This document shows positions 28,447 to 37,993 of a stretch of 64,000 nt of DNA, one piece after another. Each line of letters begins with the position of its first letter. The stretch's first letter is position 1. Source of the DNA: Candidatus Methanomethylophilus alvi Mx1201 (GTDB lineage Archaea; Thermoplasmatota; Thermoplasmata; Methanomassiliicoccales; Methanomethylophilaceae); assembly GCF_000300255.2 (NCBI RefSeq), contig NC_020913.1, positions 990,692 through 1,054,691 of the forward strand, in the 5' to 3' direction. The notes under the pieces are model-generated. The model had not been told where the DNA came from. It was given only the letters and a program-made list of their open reading frames with translations, and searched no databases. Made by a program: the position numbers and the translations under genes.

Positions 28447-29649
28447 TCACTGATGCTTGACCATGAACTTCTCGAGGAGGTCGTACGCCTCTTCGAGTAC
28501 GGGCATCGGCGGGAGCAGAATGGACCTGAAGTGCCCCTGTCCGAACTCCTCGCAGAAACCGGAGCCGTGGACCAGGACGACGCCGGTCTTGTCGATGACG
28601 TCGTATACGAAGTCCTTGTCCGTCTTCCAGTCGGTGAGCTCGATCTTCGGGAAGATGTACAGGGCGCCGTGGGGCTTGTTGGTGCTTATCCCCGGGATCT
28701 CGTTGAGCCTCTTGTAACTGAACTCCGCCCTCTCCTTGAGCTTCCTGTTCATGTCCACGATGTAATCCTGGGGGCCCTGCAGCGATACCCTCGCCGCCTC
28801 CTGGCAGGGGACGTTCGCACATATCCTGGCACGGAACTGCTTCATCATACCCTCGCGGATCTCGTCCATGAGACCGTTCCTGTCCATGAAATAGCAGTAA
28901 CCCTCCCTCCATCCGGGCATCAGGTTGACCTTGGAGAACCCGTTGAGGATAACTCTGGGTATGTCGTCGGGAAGGCGGGACATGGAATAGAACTCGCCGT
29001 CGAAGACGATCTTGTCGTAGATCTCGTCCGAGATGACCGGGATGTCGTACTCGGCGGCGATGTTGCCGATCTCGCGGAGGTCCTTCTCCCTGTAGACCGC
29101 TCCCGTAGGGTTGTTGGGGTTGATGACCACGATCGCCTTCGTCCTGTTGGTGATGCGGGAGCGGATCATATCCACGTCGGGGGCCCAATCCTCCTCCTCT
29201 ATCATCCTGTACGGGACGGTCTTCCCTTCGTAGAAGTTGATATACTGCGCATAGTTGGGATATCCGGGTCCGGGGACGAGGATCTCGTCTCCGGGCTCCA
29301 CGAACGCACCCATCATGACATTGATGCACTCGCTGACCCCGGCGGTGACGTAGACGTCCTCCGCCTTTATCGAGACGCCGTTCTTCTCGTACTCCCTGTC
29401 GACGATGGCCTGTCTCAGGTCGAGGTTCCCCTGGGAGTCCCCGTACCCGTTGTCGGTCCTGTCCACCGCCTGCCTGAGGGTCTCCTTGAAGTACTCGGGC
29501 GTCTCGAAGTCCCATTTGTTGGGGTCCCCGATGTTGAAGTTGTACATCTTGGTGCCACGCGCGGCAGCTGCGGCGGCGGGTACGGTGATCTCACGGATCG
29601 CGTAGTTCATTCCCATCGAGCGCCTGGATGCCTTAATCTTCTTCTGCAT
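28447..29649 (-). CDS. Class I/II PLP-dependent aminotransferase
   Basis: A 400-residue fold-type I aminotransferase. The PLP lysine lies in N-G-F-S-K-V-N-L-M-P-G-W-R, and N-P-N-N-P-T-G plus S-D-E-I-Y-D-K are family motifs for cofactor contacts. It resembles archaeal alanine/aspartate-type transaminases. The exact amino donor is not predictable. A TATA-like CTATAAATG lies about 35-45 bp upstream on the minus strand, so it likely has its own promoter although the InlB-repeat gene ends only 48 bp before it. Confidence 0.87.
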   Translation of the reverse strand: MQKKIKASRRSMGMNYAIREITVPAAAAAARGTKMYNFNIGDPNKWDFETPEYFKETLRQAVDRTDNGYGDSQGNLDLRQAIVDREYEKNGVSIKAEDVYVTAGVSECINVMMGAFVEPGDEILVPGPGYPNYAQYINFYEGKTVPYRMIEEEDWAPDVDMIRSRITNRTKAIVVINPNNPTGAVYREKDLREIGNIAAEYDIPVISDEIYDKIVFDGEFYSMSRLPDDIPRVILNGFSKVNLMPGWREGYCYFMDRNGLMDEIREGMMKQFRARICANVPCQEAARVSLQGPQDYIVDMNRKLKERAEFSYKRLNEIPGISTNKPHGALYIFPKIELTDWKTDKDFVYDVIDKTGVVLVHGSGFCEEFGQGHFRSILLPPMPVLEEAYDLLEKFMVKHQ

Positions 29650-29697
29650 GGCATTTCACTTCTTTTTGCGCCTTACATACTGGAAGACATTTATAGT

Positions 29698-31014
29698 TTA
29701 TAGGGCGAGGAGGAGGACGCGGACCTCGTAGAATATCAGAGGGGTGCGGGTGATGTCGATGCCGTACATGGTCCTCATCTCGGAGTTGTACCTCCTCCTG
29801 ACCTCGCGGAGGGCCTCCTTCTCCGCCTCCAGCCTCCCGCGGAGGGCCGAGAGCTCCTCTTCCTCTTCCGCATCGGCCGTACCGACCCTCCTCCTGTCGG
29901 AGAGCGCTTTCACCCTGGCGGACATCTCCGCGACCCTGCCCTGCCTCTCCGCGATATCGGCGTAGCAGGCGGTCTGATACCTCCTGATCTCGTCCTCGGA
30001 CGCCGTGGGTATGCGGTCCACCGTGGCCAGCGGGTGCCTGTAGTGCCCGTCGATCCTCCAGAGGGCGGCGAGAAGGAAGACGGAGATCAGCAGGGCCCAC
30101 AGGATGGGCACCCAATCCTTCTCCTTGTCCGACCAGTGGGCATAGACGACGACGTCGGATGTGAAGACAGTGGTCTGCGTGACCTCGAGACCGTTCGAGG
30201 TGTACCATCCCTCGAAGACCTTGCCTCCCCTGTACAGGACGGGGAGGTCTCCGACCCTCGCATCGTCCCCTGTGCCTATATCCGCAGGGTCATCGAGGCC
30301 GTTCATGCAGGACTTGAAGGAGACGGTGAAGTGGGAGGAGACGCTGTCGGCGTCCCATCCCGCATAGAGCATCGTATCGGAGGAATAGTGCATGGACGTG
30401 GACACCCTCTGTTCCGGAAGGCACTCCGCATCCGTATACCACCCGGTGAAGGTGAATCCGCCGAAGGAGGGTTCCGGGAGCGTCCCGAGGGTCCCGTCCT
30501 GGAGGACCAGTCTCCCGGCCGGGGAGGCGGGGGTGACGTCCCCGACCATGTTTATCACGAACAGGACCACAATAGGGTCCGAAGAGGTCCTCGTCCAATG
30601 GGCGTAGACGGTCGTGTCCTCGGTGAATACGTTGTTGACCCTGATCCTCTTGCCGTCGGCGTCGTACCATCCGTTGAAGACGTATCCGTCGCACTCGACA
30701 CGGGGTAGAGAGGACGTCAGCGACCCGTATGCGTCGGTCCTCATGGAATAGGGGGTCGCGGGCGAACCGTCCCCGGTCATGCAGACGTCGAAGGACACGA
30801 GATATCCCTCCCCTTCCGCATCCGACCCGTCCGCGGACGATAGCGTGTATAACGACGTAGCCAAAAGGCATGTGAGGACAAGGGCGGTTATGAAGGCATT
30901 CCTTCCGATGGGACGTAATCTGTACGTGTATTGCATCTGATCACTTCGAGGCATCGGACGGATCCCATCCTTCCGGCCGATACAGATAGCCGCACCAAAC
31001 GCGGCTTTTTTCAT
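29698..31014 (-). CDS. Surface protein with three InlB-type repeats, membrane anchor and cytoplasmic helical tail
   Basis: A protein of up to 438 residues. A signal-like hydrophobic segment (about 40-60) is followed by three Listeria-Bacteroides (InlB B) repeats, each ending in the pattern F-x-G-W-Y...Y-A-x-W, then a membrane segment (I-L-W-A-L-L-I-S-V-F-L-L-A-A-L-W) near residue 310. The C-terminal tail after it aligns without gaps to the MMPL exporter tail (4484-4720). Extracellular repeats with an inner helical tail suggest a surface sensor or adhesin. The start at 31014 has GGGA upstream and a TATA box; internal ATGs at 30954 and 30936 would give a shorter, more usual signal peptide. Confidence 0.75.
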   Translation of the reverse strand: MKKAAFGAAICIGRKDGIRPMPRSDQMQYTYRLRPIGRNAFITALVLTCLLATSLYTLSSADGSDAEGEGYLVSFDVCMTGDGSPATPYSMRTDAYGSLTSSLPRVECDGYVFNGWYDADGKRIRVNNVFTEDTTVYAHWTRTSSDPIVVLFVINMVGDVTPASPAGRLVLQDGTLGTLPEPSFGGFTFTGWYTDAECLPEQRVSTSMHYSSDTMLYAGWDADSVSSHFTVSFKSCMNGLDDPADIGTGDDARVGDLPVLYRGGKVFEGWYTSNGLEVTQTTVFTSDVVVYAHWSDKEKDWVPILWALLISVFLLAALWRIDGHYRHPLATVDRIPTASEDEIRRYQTACYADIAERQGRVAEMSARVKALSDRRRVGTADAEEEEELSALRGRLEAEKEALREVRRRYNSEMRTMYGIDITRTPLIFYEVRVLLLAL

Positions 31015-31097
31015 ACGATTCCCTTTCTACACAGTATTTGGTATAAAAACCCAACCTGACCAACAGTATAAATCCACCGTCTTTCTACATAACGGGC

Positions 31098-33044
31098 ATG
31101 GCCATGACCAAGCTGGGCAAGAACCACCTCAGGTGGTGCCCCAAATGCAACCTCCCAATTATGGAATCGAAGACATGCCCCGTCTGCGGCACGGACACAT
31201 ACGTGACCGAGCTCACGCCGCCGGCGGACTCCCGTCCCGCGTTCGACCACGACATCGACCGCGTGAGGGCGATGGCCGACGGATGCTTCGGGGAAGGCTG
31301 CGGCATGGCATTGATACCCGAGGGACACCTGGCGGTCATGAACAAGGCCCCTGCCATAGACAGGATGGAGGAGGTCCTCGCCGACGGGACCGTGGTCGCC
31401 ACCCTCAGATACGACCTCGGCGTCGGATGGAGGTTCATCATCCGCATGCAGGGGGCCATGAGGATAGCCGGGACCATGACCAAAGGCTGGGTCGTGATAG
31501 AGGACGAGGCCGTCCCGTTCATCCAGCAGAACAGGAACCTCATGGCCCCCGGAGTGGTGGACGCCGACCCCGGGATCGAAGAGGACGACGAGGTCATAAT
31601 GGTCACCGCGGACAGGACCGTCATCGGTACGGGGGTGGCCAAGATGACGGGTACAGAGATGAAGGAGTCGGACCACGGGATATCCGTGAAGACCAGGTGG
31701 CACAAGCCCGAGGCCATGGTATCATCGAATCTGGCACATTCCTGGGACGATGCGGTGGAGGCCAACCGCGGGATCATCGAGAAGAGGAGGGACGAGGCCA
31801 TAGACTTCATAAGGAAGACCATGGAGCAGTACCCCCTCCCCACGGTGGTCTCCTTCTCCGGAGGGAAGGACTCCCTCGCCACGATGCTCCTCACCATGGA
31901 TGCGGGACTGGACATCAGACCCATGTTCGTGAACACCGGACTGGAGCTCGACGAGACCGTCGAATACGTCCACGAATTCGCGAAAAGACATGGTCTGGCA
32001 CTCATAGAGCAGGAACCTCCCAAGGACGCCTTCTTCGGGAACCTGGTCTACTTCGGTCCGCCCGCCAAGGACTACAGGTGGTGCTGCAAGACGAACAAAC
32101 TCGGTCCCACCGTGAGCCTCATCACCAAGAATTTCCCGGATGGGGTCCTCTCTTTCATCGGTCAGAGGAAGTACGAGTCGGAGGCCAGGAACGCCAAGCC
32201 CAGGGTGTGGAAGAACCCCTGGACCCCCGGACAGATCGGAGCCTCCCCCATCCAGAACTGGATGGCCATGCACGTCTGGCTCTATATCTTCTACAAGAAG
32301 GAGCCTTACAACACGTGGTACGCCCACGGCCTGGACAGGATAGGGTGCTTCATGTGTCCGGCCTCCGACATGGCCGACATCGACACGGTGTCCCGTGCCA
32401 GTTCCAGATACCCGGAGTGGGACAGATACCTGACGGAATACTCCCGGAAGGCGGGACTCCCCGAGGAATGGAAGAAATACGGCCTGTGGAGATGGAAGTC
32501 CGCCCCCCAGTCCGTGAAGGACGAGATCAAGAGGGTCACGGGGAAGGAGGTGCCCCCGATGAAGGTGAAGAAAGAGGAGTACGATGACGACGGCCCGGTC
32601 GCCATAAAGGTGCAGGACGGATACTCCCCCTGCACACTGGGATACAGTATAGAGGCCGCACTCTCGAGGCCCATAGACCTGAAGAAGCTGGAGCCTTTCG
32701 CCCATGCCCTCGGCTGGGTCGTGCAGTTTAACGAGGCGGAGGACAGCCTCACCGCCAACTACGTCACGTTCTACGGCGCGGGTTCTATCGTGAGCAAGGC
32801 GTTCGTGGAGAACGACGCAAGGAACCAGATGGACCATGCGTCACAGCTGATCGCCAGGGCATTCAACTGCGTCGGCTGTGGCCTCTGCGCCGCCAGATGC
32901 GATTCCCACGCCCTCTACATGGAGGACGGCAAGGTCCGCATCCACGAGGACGAGTGCATATTCTGCATGCACTGCTACGGTCCCTGCCCCGCCGTCAACT
33001 TCGCCCCGGCGGCGAAGGAGAAGGAAGAGGGGTTCGAGGACTGA
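31098..33044 (+). CDS. Zinc-ribbon/PUA/PAPS-reductase-like/ferredoxin fusion protein
   Basis: A 648-residue multidomain protein. An N-terminal zinc ribbon (C14, C17, C27, C30) is followed by a PUA-like RNA-binding region (about 145-200), a PP-loop ATP-pyrophosphatase domain of the PAPS-reductase type (S254-G-G-K-D-S259) with W-C-C-K and C-F-M-C-P cysteine pairs, and two 4Fe-4S ferredoxin motifs from C591 on. The same architecture occurs in methanogens (for example MJ0973-like proteins) with no settled function known to me. PUA plus PP-loop plus iron-sulfur clusters suggests RNA or sulfur-transfer chemistry rather than sulfate reduction. TATA AGTATAAATC about 24-33 bp upstream implies a leaderless transcript. 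Confidence 0.82.
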   Translation: MAMTKLGKNHLRWCPKCNLPIMESKTCPVCGTDTYVTELTPPADSRPAFDHDIDRVRAMADGCFGEGCGMALIPEGHLAVMNKAPAIDRMEEVLADGTVVATLRYDLGVGWRFIIRMQGAMRIAGTMTKGWVVIEDEAVPFIQQNRNLMAPGVVDADPGIEEDDEVIMVTADRTVIGTGVAKMTGTEMKESDHGISVKTRWHKPEAMVSSNLAHSWDDAVEANRGIIEKRRDEAIDFIRKTMEQYPLPTVVSFSGGKDSLATMLLTMDAGLDIRPMFVNTGLELDETVEYVHEFAKRHGLALIEQEPPKDAFFGNLVYFGPPAKDYRWCCKTNKLGPTVSLITKNFPDGVLSFIGQRKYESEARNAKPRVWKNPWTPGQIGASPIQNWMAMHVWLYIFYKKEPYNTWYAHGLDRIGCFMCPASDMADIDTVSRASSRYPEWDRYLTEYSRKAGLPEEWKKYGLWRWKSAPQSVKDEIKRVTGKEVPPMKVKKEEYDDDGPVAIKVQDGYSPCTLGYSIEAALSRPIDLKKLEPFAHALGWVVQFNEAEDSLTANYVTFYGAGSIVSKAFVENDARNQMDHASQLIARAFNCVGCGLCAARCDSHALYMEDGKVRIHEDECIFCMHCYGPCPAVNFAPAAKEKEEGFED

Positions 33045-33052
33045 GACCTCCG

Positions 33053-33073
33053 GGGGCCGGAAGGACCGGCCCC
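33053..33073 (+). terminator. Hairpin after the PAPS-reductase-like gene
   Basis: GGGGCCGG, a 5-nt loop, CCGGCCCC: a perfect 8-bp stem 9 bp after the stop. Confidence 0.55.
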
Positions 33074-33110
33074 GAAAAACGGTTTAATATCTCCATACTG
33101 GTACAACAGT

Positions 33111-34742
33111 ATGTCCCGTACAGGCTCCGCATACCGCCGTTCCGGCTATGCGAAAAAAATGGCCGCCATAGCGGTCGCCCTGATGTCCGTCGCCGTCATA
33201 TGGACCGTCCTCTCCGAGGAATCCGAGGCCACCGGCGACGATTATACAAGATACTACTACGACCAATTGGATCAGATAGGAAAGGCCGTCTACGACAAGG
33301 CCCTGACGTTGGAACCGGGAGAATCGTCTTTCGACATAACATTGAACATGGACTGGTTCGATGATGATTCCGTAACGAATGTAAAACACACCCTTGATTC
33401 AACCCTGTCCGAAATCCGCATGGCTCTCGTCTCGGAAAAGCCCGAACTGTATTGGATGGGCACGGGACTGAAATACATCGTCACAGGCGGGACCATCACT
33501 TATTCCTTCCCTACCGCATTCTCCACCAACAGTGAGGAGAAGGCCGCCTTCGACCAAGCTGTTGAAAACTTCCATATAGACAATACCAACAGGTACACGG
33601 CGGTCAAGTCTATACATGACGGGCTCGCCTCCACCCTGACTTATTCCAGTACGGACAACGAGGAGAATTCATCCGTCATACGCTCCGCCTATACCGCATT
33701 GGCCGGAGACCGCAATGTAGTATGCGAAGGATACGCCAAGAGTTTCAAGCTCCTATGCGACCGTTACGGCATCCCCTGCATAACCGTCACCGGAGAAGCC
33801 AAAGGATCTTCCAGCGACACCCCGGAAGGCCATATGTGGAACTATGTGATGATGGATGACGGGAAGTGGTACCTGGTGGACTGCACATGGGACGACCAGA
33901 CGACCACCGTCTACAACTATATGCTCGCAGGATCGAATACGATGGGGATGCTGACCTCGTCGGGACCCGCAATAACCGTGGGGGAATCGCATGACCCGTC
34001 CACTGTCAGCGACATGTTCTCCATCCCGACCCTCGCCTCCGATACGTATTCTCCCCCTTCGTACACCGTGTCGTTCGAGACCAACGGAGGAGATGCGATC
34101 CAACCGGTCATGAAGAACGAGGACGACGTCATCATCCTCGAGGAACCCTCCTGGAGCGGCCATGCGTTCAAGGGATGGTACACCGACCCCGGATTCGGAG
34201 GTACGAAATACGCTGCCGGAGCGGAATACACCGTGACCGGGGATGTGACGTTCTATGCCCAATGGGTCGACGTGTACAACATCTACTTCAAGGCCGACGG
34301 AAGGACCGTCAAAACCATCCAGTTCGAATCGGTGACCGATACCGTGACGGAGCCCGCCGTGCCCCCGAAGGCCGGATACACCGGGGTCTGGGAGGCCTAC
34401 ACCCTGATCCTGGACAACGTCACGGTGAACGCGGTCTACACCCCGATAACCTATACCGCCGCCTTCGTCATCGACGGCGTCACCGTATCGACCGTGGAGT
34501 TCACGGTGGAGGACAAGTCCCTCCCCGAACCGGAGATACCTCCCAAGGAGGGATACAAAGCCTCGTGGGAGAAGTACAGGATCGGTCCGAACGACCTCAC
34601 GATACACGCGGTGTACACGGAGGAGGGGGTCGTCGACAAGGTCCTCGGATACGTCGAGGACATGGACCCCAAGATCCTCGGGGCCGTCGGGATCGTCATC
34701 ATCCTGGCGATAATCGGCCTCGCCGTCAGGCACAGACACTGA
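33111..34742 (+). CDS. Secreted transglutaminase-like protein with InlB-type repeats and C-terminal anchor
   Basis: A 543-residue extracellular protein. A signal peptide or anchor covers about residues 15-35. The transglutaminase/protease-like core has the Cys-His-Asp triad at C205 (V-V-C-E-G-Y-A), H241 (G-H-M-W-N) and D257 (L-V-D-C-T-W). One InlB B-type repeat and two related Y-T-P/Y-T-E strand repeats follow, then a C-terminal membrane helix (about 520-538) with a basic end. Such proteins cut or cross-link peptides at the cell surface. TATA TTTAATATC about 20-28 bp upstream of the ATG fits a leaderless start. No helical tail is present, unlike the InlB-repeat protein at 29698. Confidence 0.82.
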   Translation: MSRTGSAYRRSGYAKKMAAIAVALMSVAVIWTVLSEESEATGDDYTRYYYDQLDQIGKAVYDKALTLEPGESSFDITLNMDWFDDDSVTNVKHTLDSTLSEIRMALVSEKPELYWMGTGLKYIVTGGTITYSFPTAFSTNSEEKAAFDQAVENFHIDNTNRYTAVKSIHDGLASTLTYSSTDNEENSSVIRSAYTALAGDRNVVCEGYAKSFKLLCDRYGIPCITVTGEAKGSSSDTPEGHMWNYVMMDDGKWYLVDCTWDDQTTTVYNYMLAGSNTMGMLTSSGPAITVGESHDPSTVSDMFSIPTLASDTYSPPSYTVSFETNGGDAIQPVMKNEDDVIILEEPSWSGHAFKGWYTDPGFGGTKYAAGAEYTVTGDVTFYAQWVDVYNIYFKADGRTVKTIQFESVTDTVTEPAVPPKAGYTGVWEAYTLILDNVTVNAVYTPITYTAAFVIDGVTVSTVEFTVEDKSLPEPEIPPKEGYKASWEKYRIGPNDLTIHAVYTEEGVVDKVLGYVEDMDPKILGAVGIVIILAIIGLAVRHRH

Positions 34743-34743
34743 A

Positions 34744-34771
34744 CCCGGCGGCGGCAGGAGGCCGCCCCGGG
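34744..34771 (+). terminator. GC-rich hairpin after the transglutaminase-like gene
   Basis: CCCGGCGGCGGC pairs with GCCGCCCCGGG around AGGAG, with one bulge. It begins 1 bp after the stop codon. Confidence 0.45.
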
Positions 34772-34858
34772 AACAAACAGCTTCCGGATATTTGTATAAA
34801 CAATTGTTAATATAAGTTATGGCATCATATGGACGACAGTACGCGCGTGCGGGATTGA

Positions 34859-34886
34859 TAATCCTTAATTACTGTGCCTTGGATTA
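34859..34886. promoter_or_regulatory. Inverted repeat upstream of cysE
   Basis: TAATCC at 34859-34864 and GGATTA at 34881-34886, spaced by 16 nt, immediately before cysE and overlapping its likely TATA (CTTAATTA). Possible operator of the cysteine genes. Confidence 0.35.
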
Positions 34887-34900
34887 GAGCCTGATAGAAG

Positions 34901-35551
34901 ATGGACTACTATCCCGGAGACCTCAAGGCGGTCATGGACCGCGACCCCGCAATAATTGACGAGGAAGACGCCAAGAAATACCACACCGGATTCCGTGCGG
35001 TATGCATGTACAGGAAGAGCCACGAGCTCTGGCTGGCCGGCAAACTGGAGGAGGCGAGGGCGCTGAACTTCCAGGCACACGAGGAGACCGGATGCGACAT
35101 CCACCCCGGAGCCACCATCGGGGAGAGGTTCTTCATCGACCACGCCACCGGCGTGGTCATCGGGGAGACCACAATCATAGGGGACGACGTCACCCTGTAC
35201 CAGGGGGTCACACTCGGCGGAGTGTCCTTCAACAAGGAGAAAAGGCACCCCACCCTCGGCAACCGCATAGTGGTGGGGGCGGGGGCCATCGTGCTCGGTA
35301 ACATCACCATCGGCGACGACGTGAGGATAGGTGCCGGCTCCGTGGTGGTGAAGGAGGTGCCCCCGAACTGCACAGTGGTCGGGGTCCCAGGGAGGATCGT
35401 GAGCAGGAACGGGGTCCGCGTCGACATGAAGGACGTCCTGGAACACAACCATCTTCCCGACGTGGTCGAAGACCGCATGGACAGGATGGAGGTGGAGATA
35501 GAACAGCTCCGCACCCTCACCGAGTCCCTGAAGAAGAACAAGGAGGCCTGA
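34901..35551 (+). CDS. cysE: Serine O-acetyltransferase
   Basis: A 216-residue left-handed beta-helix acyltransferase making O-acetylserine from serine and acetyl-CoA, the first step to cysteine. Family motifs are [18 protein letters not shown] and L-Y-Q-G-V-T-L-G-G with the catalytic histidine and aspartate. It is short at the N-terminus like the EpsC-type enzymes, with a helical C-terminus (about 185-216). cysS starts 4 bp after its stop: cysteine synthesis and its loading on tRNA are coupled in one transcript. O-acetylserine sulfhydrylase is not in the window. Confidence 0.93.
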   Translation: MDYYPGDLKAVMDRDPAIIDEEDAKKYHTGFRAVCMYRKSHELWLAGKLEEARALNFQAHEETGCDIHPGATIGERFFIDHATGVVIGETTIIGDDVTLYQGVTLGGVSFNKEKRHPTLGNRIVVGAGAIVLGNITIGDDVRIGAGSVVVKEVPPNCTVVGVPGRIVSRNGVRVDMKDVLEHNHLPDVVEDRMDRMEVEIEQLRTLTESLKKNKEA

Positions 35552-35555
35552 GAGA

Positions 35556-36974
35556 ATGAGCCTGATGATCCACAACAACCTTACCAACAGGAAAGAGGAG
35601 TTCGTACCGATAGAGCCCGGAAAAGTCAAGATGTACGTCTGCGGGGTCACCGTCTACGACGACATCCACATGGGACACGCCAGGAGCATCATCGTGTTCG
35701 ATGTGGTGAACAGGTACCTCCGCTACCTCGGCTACGACGTGACGTTCGTCACCAACTTCACCGACGTGGACGACAAGATCATAAACCGCGCCAACGAAAG
35801 GGGGATCGAGGCCCTCGACCTGAGCGCGGAATACATCAAGAAGTACTTCGAGGACATCGAGAAACTGGGCGTCCGCCGTGCGGACATCTACCCCCAGGCG
35901 AGCACCAGCATGCCGTACATCATCGACATGGTCAAGGAGATAGTGGACAGGGGCTACGGCTATCCGACCAAGGACGGCAGCGTGTACTTCAGGGTCAAGA
36001 AGATCCCCGACTACGGGATACTCTCCAACAGGTCCATCGAAGAGATGAGGTCCTCCGGAAGGCTGGAACCCAACGAGGACAAGGAGGACCCCATGGACTT
36101 CGCCGTATGGAAAGGCGCCAAGCCCGGAGAGGTCTCCTGGGATTCCCCCTGGGGCAAGGGAAGACCCGGCTGGCACATCGAGTGCTCGGCCATGATCAGG
36201 CACTATCTCGGGGACGAGATCGACATCCACGGGGGAGGCAACGACCTCATCTTCCCGCACCATGAGAACGAGATTCTGCAGACCGAGGCATGTACCGGGT
36301 CCCATCTGGCACACTATTGGATGCACAACGGGATGCTGGAGACCAAAGGGTCCGACGGCAAGACCGTCAAGATGTCCAAATCCCTGAAGAACTTCTTCAA
36401 GGTGGACGATGTGGCCAAGAAGTTCGACAAGTACACCATCCGCTTCTACTACCTCAACACCCACTACAGCAGCCCGCTCGCCTACGGGGAGGAGAACATG
36501 CTTGAGGCACAGGCCGCCCTCAAGAGGCTCTGGAACAACTACCGCGACCTCCAGGCATGCGCACGCGACGGACCTTCCGGAAGCCCGGACAACGCGGCAC
36601 AGGCCATCTGCAAGGCGAGGGAGGGATTCACATCGTCCATGGACGACGACTTCAACACACGTGCCGCCATAGAGTCCCTGTTCGACCTTGCACGCACCAC
36701 CAACAAGATGCTGGCGGACAAGACGATAACGAAAGAGGGGGCCGAGACCGTCCTCGGATTCCTCGACGAGATCGACGACGTTCTGGGTATCTTCCCGGAG
36801 AAGGAGAAGGACGACGGATCCTTCGCCGACGTCATGGGGATACTTGTAGACCTGAGGAAAGAACTCAGGAAACGCAAACAATACGACCTGGCGGACATGA
36901 TCCGCGACCGCCTTTCCGAAGCGGGATATGCGATAGAAGATTCGGCAGATGGGGCTAAATGGAAGAAGATCTGA
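35556..36974 (+). CDS. cysS: Cysteinyl-tRNA synthetase
   Basis: A 472-residue class I synthetase charging tRNA-Cys. The HIGH motif is H38-M-G-H after C-G-V-T-V-Y-D, the zinc-binding H-I-E-C-S-A and H-H-E-N-E segments are present, and K272-M-S-K-S is intact. Methanogens may use the indirect SepRS route instead; having cysS with cysE shows the direct path here. It overlaps the start of the radical SAM gene by 16 bp, indicating tight coupling. The length is typical. Confidence 0.95.
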   Translation: MSLMIHNNLTNRKEEFVPIEPGKVKMYVCGVTVYDDIHMGHARSIIVFDVVNRYLRYLGYDVTFVTNFTDVDDKIINRANERGIEALDLSAEYIKKYFEDIEKLGVRRADIYPQASTSMPYIIDMVKEIVDRGYGYPTKDGSVYFRVKKIPDYGILSNRSIEEMRSSGRLEPNEDKEDPMDFAVWKGAKPGEVSWDSPWGKGRPGWHIECSAMIRHYLGDEIDIHGGGNDLIFPHHENEILQTEACTGSHLAHYWMHNGMLETKGSDGKTVKMSKSLKNFFKVDDVAKKFDKYTIRFYYLNTHYSSPLAYGEENMLEAQAALKRLWNNYRDLQACARDGPSGSPDNAAQAICKAREGFTSSMDDDFNTRAAIESLFDLARTTNKMLADKTITKEGAETVLGFLDEIDDVLGIFPEKEKDDGSFADVMGILVDLRKELRKRKQYDLADMIRDRLSEAGYAIEDSADGAKWKKI

Positions 36975-37993
36975 TCTTTAAGAAGGCCACGCTGGCACTC
37001 GGCGGAGGCATAAAGCTGCCAGAGGGATTCGAGATACCCGTCAGGGTGTCCCATTCCACTTCAGGGCCGGGAGCGGGAGGCGACTCCGTCGCCTTCTCCT
37101 TCCACGGAATGCGTGTGAAGAAGAGCGTCTCCTATGATAGAGGGGAGTTCGAACTCCATGAGAGGGATGACGGAAGCCTCTATCTCACGCATCAAGGGGA
37201 ACCGTTCATCGACGAGATAAGGTTCGATCCGGTCGTATACCACTGTCCGGAGCAGGCGTTCTTCACATTGGATCCCAGATGCTCCTTCGGATGTGCGTTC
37301 TGCGCATCCCCCAGACTCCCGGCCGCCGACTACAAGGGCCTGACCGACGAGGATATCGCGAAGAAATGCCTCGACGCGTACAACGAGATGCATGTGGTGG
37401 CCGTATCCCTGACCAGCGGCGTCATGGACAACGACGTCGACCGCACGGCCGACAGATTCATCTCATGCATAAAGGCGGTGAAGAAGGTCCTCCCCGACAT
37501 AAGGATCGGGATCGAACCGTATGCCGGCAGCGAATCCCAGATCAAAGCGTTCAAGGATGCGGGGGCCGACGAGATAAAGCTGAACATACAGGCGGCCACC
37601 CCGGAGATATTCGCTAAAGTGTGCCCCGACCTCGACAGGGAGAACATCCTGAGATGTCTGGGTCATGCGGTCCGGTACTTCGGGAAGGGTCATGTCACCT
37701 CCAACATAATCTACGGTATGGGGGAAACCCACGAAGACCTGGAAAAATGCATGTGCCAGCTGTGCGAGATCGGTGTCATCCCCACGGTCCGTTCCCTCAG
37801 ACACAACAAGTACAACGGCGAATCCCTGAAGAAGGCCATAGGGGAACCTGCGCCCGTGACCCCGGAGGAGATGGTGGAGGTCGCCAGGATACACAAGGAC
37901 GTCCTCTCCAGATACGGCATGGACACACGTACGTGCAAGACCATGTGCCTCGAATGCGGATGCTGCGACCTGGTACCTTTCAGAGACCTCTGA
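36959..37993 (+). CDS. Radical SAM protein of unknown substrate
   Basis: A 344-residue radical SAM enzyme with the cluster motif C108-x3-C112-x2-C115 (C-S-F-G-C-A-F-C) after an N-terminal beta-rich domain of about 100 residues. A second cysteine group, C-K-T-M-C-L-E-C-G-C-C, lies at the C-terminus and could hold an auxiliary iron-sulfur cluster. Barrel segments such as G-I-E-P-Y and Y-G-M-G-E-T resemble the BioB/HydE side of the superfamily, but I do not recognise the product. It is the third gene of cysE-cysS-rSAM and its 3' end overlaps the convergent thiolase gene by 14 bp. Confidence 0.8.
   Translation: MEEDLIFKKATLALGGGIKLPEGFEIPVRVSHSTSGPGAGGDSVAFSFHGMRVKKSVSYDRGEFELHERDDGSLYLTHQGEPFIDEIRFDPVVYHCPEQAFFTLDPRCSFGCAFCASPRLPAADYKGLTDEDIAKKCLDAYNEMHVVAVSLTSGVMDNDVDRTADRFISCIKAVKKVLPDIRIGIEPYAGSESQIKAFKDAGADEIKLNIQAATPEIFAKVCPDLDRENILRCLGHAVRYFGKGHVTSNIIYGMGETHEDLEKCMCQLCEIGVIPTVRSLRHNKYNGESLKKAIGEPAPVTPEEMVEVARIHKDVLSRYGMDTRTCKTMCLECGCCDLVPFRDL

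Noticed and set aside
31732..36312. Further TCTGGCAC matches at about 9365, 31733, 36304 and 45553
   Set aside because: These lie in genes and mostly encode Leu-Ala-(His/Leu) in frame, so they are explained by codon use and are not counted as copies of the intergenic repeat.
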